64,000 nt of DNA, from contig NC_015636.1 in NCBI RefSeq assembly GCF_000179575.2, positions 496,001 to 560,000 on the forward strand, in the 5' to 3' direction. This document shows, in pieces, positions 39,031 to 48,564 of this stretch. Both the position numbers and the translations under genes were made by a program. Below the pieces are notes generated by a model, which did no database searches, had not been told where the DNA came from, and saw only the letters and a list, made by a program, of their open reading frames with translations. The stretch's first letter is position 1; the number at the start of each line of letters is the position of its first letter. The stretch comes from Methanothermococcus okinawensis IH1 (GTDB lineage: Archaea; AGJL01; Methanococci; Methanococcales; Methanococcaceae).

Positions 39031-40479
39031 TTATAGTTTTCCAAGGGCATCCAAGAATTTTTTTGTCCTATCTTTTTTGATTTTATTGTATTTTTCCAGT
39101 TTATCAATATTTATTCCTTTATTTTTCAAAACTGATTTTAAATTATCAATTGGAGCAATGCTTTTTAAAATTTCTTCAATATCTTCTTTTTTATAGTTAA
39201 AATTTTGAACGATATTCCAATCATCATGTATTAAATACAATGCCACTCCACCAATATTTTTTAGTGGTATGTTATATTTTGGCAATTCTCTTTCAAGCAA
39301 AAATTTTAAATCGAGAACTTCCAGAGCATCTATTCCTTCAACTACCATCCATTTTAAATTAACCTTTGAGGGTGTAATAAGTATTGAAGGAAACATATTT
39401 GAGCGAGCTCGTTCATCCGGTGTATTGTATAAATAATATCTAAACAAATCCTGTGAAAAATGTTTTATCGGAATTTTAAAACATAATTCCTCTGAAATTG
39501 CTTTTTCTACATCAAGTGATATCTTAAGTTCTTCTATTGGTCTCCCATGCTTGTAAAGTCCTAATTTTTCCATTTCTTCTTTCATCTTTAATTTTTTTAT
39601 TTTTAACTCATCCAGAACTCTAACATCAATTATCCCCTCTTCGACTTCATCTGCATCAAAATCTACCATAACATTTTTATATTTAGTAATTAATCCCCTC
39701 TGGTGAGTAGACAGTAGTTTTTTTAATTTTTTTTCTATTTCTGCTTCTATTTCATCTTTATATGCCATAAGATAAACTAATGCAAGAGTTTTTTTAACAT
39801 AGCTATCATTTAACAATTTATTTTTAGAATAATTTTTTTTCAAAGAAGTTATTAAGGCATCACCATAATTTTTTCGGATATATCCCTCATAATCTTCATC
39901 TTCTATTTTAACTCGTTTAAATTTTCTTTTTCCATCTTTCATTATGATTAAAGTCATAGTTATAGAACTTAAAACTCCTCTTCCCTCGGATTCAAAAACA
40001 TTTAAAAGTTTTTTATAGGTATTTACAAAAAGGGGCGGCATATTCAACAACAATCCCTTGTGGGAACCATCATAAGGCAAAAAATAAATTATTCTTTTAT
40101 TTCCAGAAGCATCTTGTAAGTGTCCCAATGCTATCTTATGGGATATTATGGCGTACTTTACACGCTCCAGAGCTCCTTTTTTTTCATCAACCATTCTTCT
40201 AAGATATGTGGAATAAGTCTTTATCTCATAAATATCGCTTTCATCACTGCCTTTTAATTTCCCAACGCCGATAAATGGTGTATCAAATCCTTGCAACTCC
40301 ATTTTTTCTTTTAAATCTTCTAAAATCTCTAAATTTTTGTTTAACAATACTACCAATTCTTTATATGTGGTGTCATCTAAGGATAAATTTTTTAGAAATC
40401 TCAGGCACATTTCCTCCCTAAATTTTAACAATTCCTCCAAAACTTCATTGCATCTTTTTATTAAAACACTGCTATCCAT
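39031..40479 (-). CDS. Conserved methanogen protein, DUF530-like
   Basis: This 482-residue soluble protein is rich in charged helices (EELLKFREEMCLRFLKNL, EIEKKLKKLLSTHQRGLITK), with no membrane segments and no metal motif. It resembles the DUF530 proteins of Methanococcales, but I cannot confirm this by eye. Its role is unknown. It lies between nop10 and cbiB on the same strand. In-frame sequence upstream of ATG 40479 (LEHLKSLLDIAYICES) also looks coding-like and has no stop back to the 40560s, so a longer N-terminus from a non-standard start is possible. Confidence 0.55.
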   Translation of the reverse strand: MDSSVLIKRCNEVLEELLKFREEMCLRFLKNLSLDDTTYKELVVLLNKNLEILEDLKEKMELQGFDTPFIGVGKLKGSDESDIYEIKTYSTYLRRMVDEKKGALERVKYAIISHKIALGHLQDASGNKRIIYFLPYDGSHKGLLLNMPPLFVNTYKKLLNVFESEGRGVLSSITMTLIIMKDGKRKFKRVKIEDEDYEGYIRKNYGDALITSLKKNYSKNKLLNDSYVKKTLALVYLMAYKDEIEAEIEKKLKKLLSTHQRGLITKYKNVMVDFDADEVEEGIIDVRVLDELKIKKLKMKEEMEKLGLYKHGRPIEELKISLDVEKAISEELCFKIPIKHFSQDLFRYYLYNTPDERARSNMFPSILITPSKVNLKWMVVEGIDALEVLDLKFLLERELPKYNIPLKNIGGVALYLIHDDWNIVQNFNYKKEDIEEILKSIAPIDNLKSVLKNKGINIDKLEKYNKIKKDRTKKFLDALGKL

Positions 40480-40546
40480 ACTTTCACATATATATGCAAT
40501 ATCTAATAGCGATTTTAAATGTTCTAAGGATATAAGAATAAAATTA

Positions 40547-40705
40547 TTATAGTGATGAGGATTTTTTTAACATTCTCCTATATTTTCCATATTTATCCTC
40601 TATTGAATATTTGGGGGGTTTAACAGTAATAGTTTTTTCGTTGCATTTATTGCAAAAATCCTTTAATGTATATTTTCCACATTTTGGACATTTTCTCATA
40701 CGCAA
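40547..40705 (-). CDS. nop10: H/ACA ribonucleoprotein protein Nop10
   Basis: This 52-residue protein is an essential small part of the H/ACA RNP that guides pseudouridylation of rRNA with Cbf5, Gar1 and L7Ae. The N-terminal zinc ribbon is RKCPKCGKYTL and FCNKCNEKT. The Nop10 signature PPKYSIEDKYGKYRRMLK follows. The start is TTG at 40705 behind GGCGAT, giving MRMRKCPKCG, the usual archaeal N-terminus. It follows aIF2alpha by 39 nt, the gene order found in most archaea. Confidence 0.92.
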   Translation of the reverse strand: MRMRKCPKCGKYTLKDFCNKCNEKTITVKPPKYSIEDKYGKYRRMLKKSSSL

Positions 40706-40744
40706 AATATCGCCTTATCTTTAATTTTTTTAGTTATTTATTTT

Positions 40745-41536
40745 TTAATTACTTTCTCTAACAAAACTACCTTCTCCACCTTTATATTTTTTAATATAGT
40801 CTATGGCAGTATTTGCAACAGTTTTCAATACCTCTTCACCACTTTTATAATCAGGAGATAGAATTTCTATCCTATATTTCGGAGCTCCGATATATCTTAT
40901 ATCTACCTTAACATCCTCATAGGGATTAGCCTTTAAAGCCTTTCTAAGTGCATTTTTAATTACCTTAATGCCATTTGGCTCAGTAGTTGTTAATGTTAAA
41001 ATACCATCTACTTTAACATTTGTTAGCTCAATATTTTCCTTTGCCACTTCATACAATGCATTTGCCCACTCTTCTGAAATTCCAAGTTCTGTTAATACAT
41101 CCTTGCCTTCTATGATGATATATTCCAATGCCTCATAGAGCTCTCCAAATTCTTCTTCCAAAGGATGCCCAACTTCTTCCCAAGACTCTTCAAGGGATTT
41201 TCCAAGTTTTGCTCCTGCAAATTCGAGTAGTTTTTCTGCCCTTTGAAGTCTCTTCCATTCTTGAACCTTTGCCTTTCTTTGCTGGTCTGTAACTCTTTTT
41301 AATGAAAGGTCTATCTGTCCCTTTCTTTTATTTACCCTCATTACTTTTGCCACTACACGCTGTCCTTTTTTAACAAAATCCCTTATATTTTTAACCCATC
41401 CAGAAGATACCTCTGAAATATGCACCATTCCTTCTTTTTTAGGGTATTCCAATAATTCTACAAATGCACCAAATGGTTTAACATCGATAACAGTTCCTAT
41501 AACAATTTCTCCTTCATCTGGAAAATCTTTTCTCAT
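40745..41536 (-). CDS. Translation initiation factor aIF2 subunit alpha
   Basis: This 263-residue subunit of aIF2 brings initiator tRNA to the ribosome. It has an N-terminal S1/OB domain (GEIVIGTVIDVKPFGAFVELLEYPKKEGMVHISEVSSGW in two parts), a helical middle and a C-terminal alpha-beta domain that binds the gamma subunit. The frame extends to 41590, but GGGTGAAAT precedes ATG 41536. It heads the run aIF2alpha-nop10-DUF530-like-cbiB. Confidence 0.94.
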   Translation of the reverse strand: MRKDFPDEGEIVIGTVIDVKPFGAFVELLEYPKKEGMVHISEVSSGWVKNIRDFVKKGQRVVAKVMRVNKRKGQIDLSLKRVTDQQRKAKVQEWKRLQRAEKLLEFAGAKLGKSLEESWEEVGHPLEEEFGELYEALEYIIIEGKDVLTELGISEEWANALYEVAKENIELTNVKVDGILTLTTTEPNGIKVIKNALRKALKANPYEDVKVDIRYIGAPKYRIEILSPDYKSGEEVLKTVANTAIDYIKKYKGGEGSFVRESN

Positions 41537-41985
41537 AATTTCACCCAATATAATTTTAAATGTAATTTTTATAGATATAGTATATATCATATATATAATA
41601 TTTATAGAATTCTAAGGGAATGTATATTTTAAATTATATATATTCTAATTTTCATAAATCAAATTTTGCAATAAATGTAAATAATAATATAAGTCATATA
41701 AAAATATAAAAATATAAAAATACAGAGGAAATATAAATTAATTTTATCAATTATTTAAATTTTAAATTAATATTAAAAAGAACATATTTTTAATATAATA
41801 TGCCTCCCACATAAAAACGGAAAAATATATTATTTACTATAATTTTATACCTTATTTTATCCATTTTTAATCTTTTGTTTGATTTTAATTATTTTATAGT
41901 AATATATAGTTTAATTAAATTTTAGTCTATTTATTTTATATTTTTTATTTTTATTTATCTTAATTTTTTATATTTACTAAATATG
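41537..41985. other. Intergenic region, no gene seen
   Basis: This 449-bp gap upstream of the aIF2alpha operon is very AT-rich, with direct repeats of AAAAATAT near 41700. It must contain the promoter of that operon. I see no RNA gene or conserved short frame. Confidence 0.4.
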
Positions 41986-42840
41986 TTACTCAATCAACAA
42001 AGAACCATAACCAACTACTGATGAATAATTCCCTGTAATATCCCCTGATGTGGAATAAGCCAATAATCTTGAATTTTTAGCATTTAACTCTTTCATTGCC
42101 TTAATCATGGCTATAACTGGACCATACCCACACATTGTAATGTTATTGTTAATTACATCGGCGTATAATTCCTTTTCATTCATATTTAATATATCTTTTA
42201 TCACTATTGCATCCTTTTTTGAAGCTATTTCTTGTGGTTCATAATGCGTAAAATCACTTGACGCTATAACAACAACTCGTCTATTTAGTTCTTTTGATAT
42301 TTTTGCTATAAAATATCCAATTTCCACAGCAGTTTCATAATCCTGCATCATCATACATATAGGAACAATTTTAAACTTCACAGCATTTAGAAGTTCAAGA
42401 TGTTGCAAAAATGGAAGTTGAACTTCTATGGAGTGTTCTCTAATATGGGCAGTTTCATCCAAATCAAGTATATCACATTCATTCCAAAGTCTATCAATAA
42501 ATTCATCATCGGAGCTCATATTACCCAATGGAGTTCTCCATATACCCTTCATTGTAGAAACTCCCGAACCTAAGCCCGTATGATTTGGACCTATAATTAC
42601 AGCAGTTATAGTGCCGTCTGTTTTTTTTGAAATGGCATTATAAGAATGTGCTGCAACTGGTCCAGAATATATATAACCTGCATGAGGACAAACTACCCCA
42701 ACAGGTTTTTTAAACACCCCCTTTGAAGGAAGGGTTCCAGGACCTATTTTATGCAAATAACAATATTCTATCATTTCAATTAAATTATTGGGTTCTGCTG
42801 GATAAAATGCACCTGCAACAGCGGGATTTCTTATTATCAT
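41986..42840 (-). CDS. MEMO1-family protein (AmmeMemoRadiSam protein B)
   Basis: This 284-residue protein of the MEMO family is related in fold to non-heme iron extradiol dioxygenases. The metal-site histidines are in [33 protein letters not shown] and [10 protein letters not shown]. The N-terminus [11 protein letters not shown] is diagnostic. The natural reaction is unknown. In many prokaryotes it occurs with an AMMECR1 protein and a radical SAM protein, neither of which is adjacent here. The ribosome binding site is GGGGTG. Confidence 0.88.
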   Translation of the reverse strand: MIIRNPAVAGAFYPAEPNNLIEMIEYCYLHKIGPGTLPSKGVFKKPVGVVCPHAGYIYSGPVAAHSYNAISKKTDGTITAVIIGPNHTGLGSGVSTMKGIWRTPLGNMSSDDEFIDRLWNECDILDLDETAHIREHSIEVQLPFLQHLELLNAVKFKIVPICMMMQDYETAVEIGYFIAKISKELNRRVVVIASSDFTHYEPQEIASKKDAIVIKDILNMNEKELYADVINNNITMCGYGPVIAMIKAMKELNAKNSRLLAYSTSGDITGNYSSVVGYGSLLIE

Positions 42841-42978
42841 AATAACACCCCTTTTTTAAAAAATTAAGTTATGATATTATTATATTATAATTATTTGTTA
42901 TATCTTTCACCATATATTTATTTTTTTATCTTGATTAATATCAGTATAATGTATAAAACAAAATACAAGCTAAATTCA

Positions 42979-44019
42979 TTAAATCCCAAAATATACCAAA
43001 ATAACTGCAATAATCAAAAGAATAACCCATGTCAATATTGCAAAAATCGTTAATTTTTTCGCTTCTTCTTTTTTCCACCATTTATATGGCGAAATACCAT
43101 ACAATGCAAAAATAACACTTGAAGCTAAATTTACGCAGATGACATTTATTAAAAATAAAACCAATATTGGAATAGACTCAACAAAGTATCCTGCTCCAAA
43201 TGTCAGTCCAAAAGCCACCAAAGGAGGTAATAATGCAACTGCTATCATCACTCCTACAACAACAGATGATATACCTGAAACCGTGGATAAAGCACCAACA
43301 ATACCTGCACATAAAGCTATTATTATATCGGTTATTCCTAAATTCATTCTCGATACTATTTGTGGATTTTTTAAGGATAATGGAAGAAAATGTCCTAAGA
43401 AAACTGAAAGTAATATCACCAATCCAACACCTAAAAGCAAATTTTTTAGAGATTTTTTTGCCAGTTGTTTGTCAGCAACCACCATGGAAAAGGATAATGA
43501 AATATTTGGACTTAAAAGTGGTGCTATAATCATGGATGCTATAATAAGTGCGACATCATTTTTCCATATGCCTATTGCTGCAACAATTGTTGATAATATT
43601 AGCATTAAATAATATTCTTTTGGAGCATATATCATCTCTGATACTTTATCTTGTATTTCTTGACGACTTAACCTCTCCAATTCTTGAATATTCTTTTTTA
43701 TAGGTGCTTTTATAACATTTAGATTTTTATCAGTTGTTTCTTTTTCTTCTATTTCTTCTTTTTCTATTTTTTCCACTATTTCAGGAATTGTGCTTTTAGG
43801 TTCAAAAACAATAATTCTAAACTTGGAACCCCCATATTCTTTGTTTAATTTATCCAATATTAGTTCGGTGTTTTTTAAGGTTGTTAGTATCTTTATAATT
43901 ACATTACTATTTATCTCTTCCACATTATACCATACAACATCCCCACAATCTTCCAAAATTTTATCCGTGCCTGAAAAAATGTGTTTTGGAATATAACATT
44001 CTATATATCTTAATTTCAA
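42979..44019 (-). CDS. DUF389-family integral membrane protein
   Basis: This 346-residue protein has an N-terminal soluble domain of about 135 residues. Six or more membrane helices follow, with the DUF389 (COG1808) signatures AAIGIWKNDVALIIASMIIAPLLSPNISLS, GALSTVSGISSVVVGVMIAVALLPPLVAFG (in parts) and LINVICVNLASSVIF. The function of the family is not established. The start is TTG at 44019 with GGGGATAT upstream. It stands alone, divergent from the tRNA genes. Confidence 0.82.
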   Translation of the reverse strand: MKLRYIECYIPKHIFSGTDKILEDCGDVVWYNVEEINSNVIIKILTTLKNTELILDKLNKEYGGSKFRIIVFEPKSTIPEIVEKIEKEEIEEKETTDKNLNVIKAPIKKNIQELERLSRQEIQDKVSEMIYAPKEYYLMLILSTIVAAIGIWKNDVALIIASMIIAPLLSPNISLSFSMVVADKQLAKKSLKNLLLGVGLVILLSVFLGHFLPLSLKNPQIVSRMNLGITDIIIALCAGIVGALSTVSGISSVVVGVMIAVALLPPLVAFGLTFGAGYFVESIPILVLFLINVICVNLASSVIFALYGISPYKWWKKEEAKKLTIFAILTWVILLIIAVILVYFGI

Positions 44020-44159
44020 AATATCCCCTTATTTTTTGATTTTTAAAATGACTATAATCTATTTATAATATTTATTTATAAAATATATAAATATATAATT
44101 AAACGAAAAGTTTATATATTAGAATATCCATCTTAGAGTATGTTCTGGTAAGTTAATGA

Positions 44160-44234
44160 GGGCCCGTGGCCTAGTCTGGATACGGCACCGGCCTTCTAAG
44201 CCGGGGATCGGGGGTTCAAATCCCTCCGGGTCCG
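44160..44234 (+). tRNA. tRNA-Arg (anticodon TCT)
   Basis: Acceptor GGGCCCG pairs with CGGGTCC, discriminator G. Anticodon stem CCGGC/GCCGG closes loop CTTCTAA with anticodon TCT. T arm GGGGG-TTCAAAT-CCCTC. A TATA-like GTTTATATATTA lies at about 44110-44121. No intron, CCA not encoded. Confidence 0.96.
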
Positions 44235-44315
44235 CTAATATAGTTTTGATTAAAGCAGTTTTTTATTGTTATATAATCTTTTTTTAGATATATAATAATC
44301 TCTTTTATTGCTATT

Positions 44316-44390
44316 GCTCCAGTGGTGTAGTCCGGCCAATCATGCGGGCCTTTCGAGCCCGCGACTCGGGTTCAAATCCCGGCTGGAGCA
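44316..44390 (+). tRNA. tRNA-Glu (anticodon TTC)
   Basis: Acceptor GCTCCAG pairs with CTGGAGC, discriminator A. Anticodon stem CGGGC/GCCCG closes loop CTTTCGA with anticodon TTC. T arm CGGGTTCAAATCCCG. It lies 81 nt after tRNA-Arg and has a TATA-like ATATATAATAAT just upstream. It may be the substrate of the NcsA and SelU wobble modifications encoded in this window (inference). Confidence 0.96.
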
Positions 44391-44424
44391 TTTTATTTAA
44401 ATATATTATTTATACTAATTTTTA

Positions 44425-44458
44425 GGTTCCAACCGAAGCGAAGCGAGGTTGAACTTTT
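44425..44458 (+). terminator. GC-rich hairpin downstream of tRNA-Glu
   Basis: GTTCCAACC and GGTTGAAC form an 8-bp stem with one bulged C around a 12-nt loop GAAGCGAAGCGA, followed by TTTT. It lies 36 nt after the tRNA and could end its transcript. The loop is closely similar to loops of two hairpins at 63139-63227, so it may instead be a member of a small dispersed hairpin family. Confidence 0.4.
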
Positions 44459-44853
44459 AATATAAATAATATTTTATTGATTTAAAGGTTTATATGTTTA
44501 TTATCATATATTTATTAATTTAAATATGTAATTAACATTATACTTTATGTATAATATGTTATATATAACATATATTGTCATTATATTATCATATTTTATT
44601 TATCTAAATCCGTGTATCTTTATTATATAAAAAACCCCCTAGTGACATTATATTAATTGACTTATTATATATTATCTTATTTATATCATCTCATTCATAG
44701 ACATATCTATTTTTTTGAAAAAATATAAATATGATTGAGATATATTTACATAAGGAAAAAATAATTAAAATTTATAGGTATTGATTTTGATAATTTACTT
44801 TATTTATCAATATATCACACATATACTTTTTTTACAAATGTAAGAGGGATATT
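44459..44853. other. Intergenic region upstream of pycB with 20-bp palindrome
   Basis: This 395-bp AT-rich stretch contains the perfect palindrome ATATGTTATATATAACATAT at 44554-44573 and a GC-containing word (AAAAACCCCCTAG) near 44630. I see no gene. The pycB promoter must lie here. Long AT palindromes are expected by chance at a low rate in such sequence. Confidence 0.35.
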
Positions 44854-46557
44854 ATGGTAAAGATAACAGATACCACTTTTAGAGATGCACACCAGTCCTT
44901 AATAGCTACAAGATTAAGAACTGAAGATATGATACCAATTGCAGAGAAAATGGATGAAGTAGGCTTTTTTTCAATGGAAGTATGGGGCGGAGCCACATTT
45001 GATGCCTGTATTAGATATTTAAATGAAGACCCTTGGGAAAGATTAAAATCTCTGAGAAAGCGGATTCAAAATACCCCTTTGCAGATGCTTTTAAGAGGGC
45101 AGAACTTGGTGGGATATAGACATTATCCTGATGATATTGTAGAAAAATTTGTCCAAAAATCCTACGAAAATGGGATAGAAATATTTAGAATATTTGACGC
45201 CTTAAATGATATAAGAAATGTAGAAGTTCCAATAAAAGTTGCAAAAAAATGCGGAGCTCATGTTCAAGGTGCTATATGTTATACCACAAGTCCAGTCCAT
45301 ACAATAGAACAGTTTGTAAATCTTGCAAAAAAGTTTGAAGAACTTGGATGTGATTCTATTGCTATAAAAGACATGGCTGGGCTTTTAAAACCTTATGAAT
45401 CAAAAATACTTATAAAGCGATTAAAAGAAGAAGTTTCAGTTCCAATAAATCTTCACAGCCACTGCACAAGTGGGCTTGCTCCACTTACATATTTGGCAGC
45501 AATTGAGGCTGGTGTTGATATATTGGACTGTGCAATGTCTCCTTTATCCATGGGAACAGCACAGCCACCAGTTGAAAGTATTGTGGCAGCCTTAAAAGGA
45601 ACTAAATTTGATACAAAATTGGATATGGAATTGTTAAACGAAATTAGAGATTATTTTGATAAAATAAGAGAAAAATACAAGTATTTAATAAATCCAATAT
45701 CTGAAAGAGTGGATACAAGAATTCTATTATATCAAGTCCCGGGAGGTATGCTTTCAAACCTTGTTTCACAGTTAAAAGAGCAAGGAGCCCTTGATAAATT
45801 TGAGGATGTGCTTAAAGAAATCCCAAATGTTAGAAAGGATTTAGGGTATCCACCATTGGTAACACCATCATCCCAGATTGTAGGAACTCAGGCTGTAATG
45901 AATGTTTTAACCGAAGAGAGATACAAAATAATCACAAATGAAGTTGCAAATTATGTAAAAGGCTATTACGGAAAACCACCTGCACCAATTAGTAAGGAGC
46001 TCATGAAGAGAGTCCTCCAAGATGGCGAAAAACCTATTACATGCAGACCTGCTGATTTGTTAAAACCAGAATATGAAAAGGCAAAAGAAGAAGCTGAGAA
46101 AAAAGGCATAGTATCAAAAGAAGAAGATATCTTAACCTATGCACTTTACCCACAGATTGCAGTCAAGTTTCTAAGGGGAGAATTGGAAGCTGAGGTAATA
46201 CCCGAGGAGGAAGAAGTATCTAAATTCATGGAAATTCCAACAGAATATATTATTGAAGTCGATGGGGAAGAATACGAAGTTAAGGTTAATCCAAAATATG
46301 GAACTGAAATGAAGAAGAAAAAAGAGAAATTCACCGCAGAAACAGAAGGGGCAATAACATGTCCATTTAGGGGAATGATTACTAAGATAAAAGTCAAAGA
46401 AGGAGATGAAGTAAAACAAGGCGATGTAATTGTTATATTAGAAGCCATGAAGATGGAAAACCCTGTTGAAAGTCCCGTTGATGGAAAGGTTGAAAAAATA
46501 ATTGTTCATGAAGGACAATCCGTTAATGTAGGAGATATACTTATGATAATTAAATAA
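44854..46557 (+). CDS. pycB: Pyruvate carboxylase subunit B (carboxyltransferase and biotin carrier)
   Basis: This 567-residue subunit transfers CO2 from carboxybiotin to pyruvate, giving oxaloacetate. The N-terminal TIM barrel has ITDTTFRDAHQSLIATR, the metal-site segments and INLHSHCTSG. The C-terminal biotin carrier domain ends with the biotinylated lysine in EAMKMENPVESP. The ATP-dependent partner PycA follows 253 bp downstream. In methanogens this two-subunit enzyme feeds the reductive TCA branch and amino-acid synthesis (established knowledge). The ribosome binding site is GAGGGATATT. Confidence 0.94.
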   Translation: MVKITDTTFRDAHQSLIATRLRTEDMIPIAEKMDEVGFFSMEVWGGATFDACIRYLNEDPWERLKSLRKRIQNTPLQMLLRGQNLVGYRHYPDDIVEKFVQKSYENGIEIFRIFDALNDIRNVEVPIKVAKKCGAHVQGAICYTTSPVHTIEQFVNLAKKFEELGCDSIAIKDMAGLLKPYESKILIKRLKEEVSVPINLHSHCTSGLAPLTYLAAIEAGVDILDCAMSPLSMGTAQPPVESIVAALKGTKFDTKLDMELLNEIRDYFDKIREKYKYLINPISERVDTRILLYQVPGGMLSNLVSQLKEQGALDKFEDVLKEIPNVRKDLGYPPLVTPSSQIVGTQAVMNVLTEERYKIITNEVANYVKGYYGKPPAPISKELMKRVLQDGEKPITCRPADLLKPEYEKAKEEAEKKGIVSKEEDILTYALYPQIAVKFLRGELEAEVIPEEEEVSKFMEIPTEYIIEVDGEEYEVKVNPKYGTEMKKKKEKFTAETEGAITCPFRGMITKIKVKEGDEVKQGDVIVILEAMKMENPVESPVDGKVEKIIVHEGQSVNVGDILMIIK

Positions 46558-46810
46558 ATAACTAAATAATTAAAATAATTAAAAAAAATAAAACGAAAAA
46601 AATAGAATAAATAAAAACTAAACTAAAATAATTAAATAAATTACTAAAATAATTAAATAAATTAAAAAATAAATTAAATAAATAAAATTAATATAAATTA
46701 AAAATAAAAATAAAAATTTAAGAATAAGTAATAAATAATTATTAAATTATATTAATACCTTTTATTTATGGCATAAATAAAAATAAAAAATAATAAGCAT
46801 GGGGATTATC

Positions 46811-48334
46811 ATGTTTAAAAAAGTGTTAATAGCCAACAGAGGCGAAATTGCCGTTAGAGTTATAAGGGCATGTCAGGAGCTCGGAATAAAAACTGTTGCA
46901 GTATATTCCGAAGCTGATGAACATTCACTATATACTACCCTTGCCGATGAATGTTATTGTATAGGTCCTCCACAGGCTTCAAAAAGCTATTTAAATATAG
47001 AACGAATTATGACAGTTGCAGAAAAAACAGGAGTGGATGCTATACACCCAGGATATGGGTTTTTATCGGAAAATCCAAAATTCGCCAAAGCTTGTGAAGA
47101 TAGGGGGATAGTGTTCATAGGTCCTCCTGTGGAAGCAATAGAATCCATGGGCAGTAAGATAAATGCAAAGAGAATAATGAAAAATGCCGGTGTTCCTGTT
47201 TTACCTGGTAGAGAAGACCCAATAGAAGACCCCAACGAAGTAATAGAGGTTGCAGAGGAAATAGGATATCCTGTTATAATCAAAGCCTCCGCTGGTGGTG
47301 GAGGTATGGGTATGGGCGTAGCATACAATAAACAGGAGCTCATAGAAACTATTGAATCCACAAAGTCAATAGCCCAAAGTGCATTTGGGGATTCCACAGT
47401 ATTTATTGAAAAATATTTGGAAAAGCCAAGGCATATTGAAATCCAGATTTTAGCAGATAAATATGGAAATGTGGTTCATTTAGGGGATAGAGAATGTTCA
47501 ATCCAAAGAAGGCATCAAAAATTAATTGAAGAAGCACCTGCTCCAATAATGACGGAAGAATTAAGGGTTAAGATGGGGGAAGCCGCAGTAAAAGCTGCAA
47601 AGGCTATTAATTACCATAGTGCTGGAACTGTGGAATTTTTATATAATAATGGGGAATTTTATTTCTTAGAGATGAACACGAGGGTTCAGGTGGAGCACCC
47701 AATCACCGAAATCATTACAGGCTGTGATATTGTAAAAGAGCAGATAAAAATAGCAGCAGGGGAGAAACTCTCATTTACCCAGGAGGATGTAGAAATTAGA
47801 GGTCATGCCATAGAATGTAGAATAAATGCAGAGGATGCAGTAAATGACTTTATACCATCTCCTGGAAAAATAAAACATTACAGGTCACCAGGTGGTCCAG
47901 GGATAAGACTGGATAGTGGGGTTTATGGTGGTGCAGAAATCCCTCCATACTATGATTCCCTTATATCCAAACTTATAGCATACGGAAGGGATAGAAACGA
48001 GGCAATAGCAAGAATGAAAAGGGCGTTATCGGAATATATGATTCTTGGTGTAATTACCAATATTCCATTTCATAAGGCCGTTGTGGAAGAACCTGATTTT
48101 ATCAAAGGAAATATATCTACACACTATATAGATGACCATGCAGAATATTTGAAAAACAAAGTTGTTAAATATGCCATGGAAGCGAGAGATGACGAAAAAC
48201 GATTCAGCGAAAAAATATTCCATGATAGTAGAAAAATAGTGGCACTTGCAGGGGGCTTAAATGCCTATATCACAAGTATTGCGAGCAAAAATGTCAATAT
48301 AGGTAAAAAATACTCCAATGATTATAATGATTAA
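46811..48334 (+). CDS. pycA: Pyruvate carboxylase subunit A (biotin carboxylase)
   Basis: This 507-residue ATP-grasp enzyme carboxylates the biotin of PycB. The motifs are [33 protein letters not shown], the ATP loop [15 protein letters not shown] and [13 protein letters not shown] with catalytic residues. Length and order match biotin carboxylases. The frame opens at 46799, but GGGGATTATC precedes ATG 46811. The C-terminal 60 residues beyond the usual core ([18 protein letters not shown] onward) are seen in methanogen PycA. The 253-bp gap after pycB is almost pure A and T. Confidence 0.94.
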   Translation: MFKKVLIANRGEIAVRVIRACQELGIKTVAVYSEADEHSLYTTLADECYCIGPPQASKSYLNIERIMTVAEKTGVDAIHPGYGFLSENPKFAKACEDRGIVFIGPPVEAIESMGSKINAKRIMKNAGVPVLPGREDPIEDPNEVIEVAEEIGYPVIIKASAGGGGMGMGVAYNKQELIETIESTKSIAQSAFGDSTVFIEKYLEKPRHIEIQILADKYGNVVHLGDRECSIQRRHQKLIEEAPAPIMTEELRVKMGEAAVKAAKAINYHSAGTVEFLYNNGEFYFLEMNTRVQVEHPITEIITGCDIVKEQIKIAAGEKLSFTQEDVEIRGHAIECRINAEDAVNDFIPSPGKIKHYRSPGGPGIRLDSGVYGGAEIPPYYDSLISKLIAYGRDRNEAIARMKRALSEYMILGVITNIPFHKAVVEEPDFIKGNISTHYIDDHAEYLKNKVVKYAMEARDDEKRFSEKIFHDSRKIVALAGGLNAYITSIASKNVNIGKKYSNDYND

Positions 48335-48564
48335 TTAGATATGTTATGGGGCATTTAATGTATATTTTCCTTTTTTATATCTTTTATATATATTTTTTTG
48401 GATATTTCTTTTTAGTTTATTTATAATATTAATTAATCAAATATATTGTATAATACCCTATAATTTTTTATTGATTTATAGGGGAATGGATTATAATGGA
48501 TATTTTTATATAACTTAATCTTATCTTATTATAATATAATTTTAAAGTTTATGGTGATGAAAGG

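Noticed and set aside
44554-44573. 20-bp perfect palindrome upstream of pycB as an operator
   Set aside because: It is pure A/T except for one G and one C; palindromes of this kind are expected at least occasionally in 64 kb of such DNA, and it lies 280 bp from the gene.
46558-46810. AT-only repeats between pycB and pycA as a repeat array or CRISPR leader
   Set aside because: The units (AATAAAT, TAAAT) are irregular low-complexity sequence without spacers or fixed period. No CRISPR array or cas gene was seen in the window.
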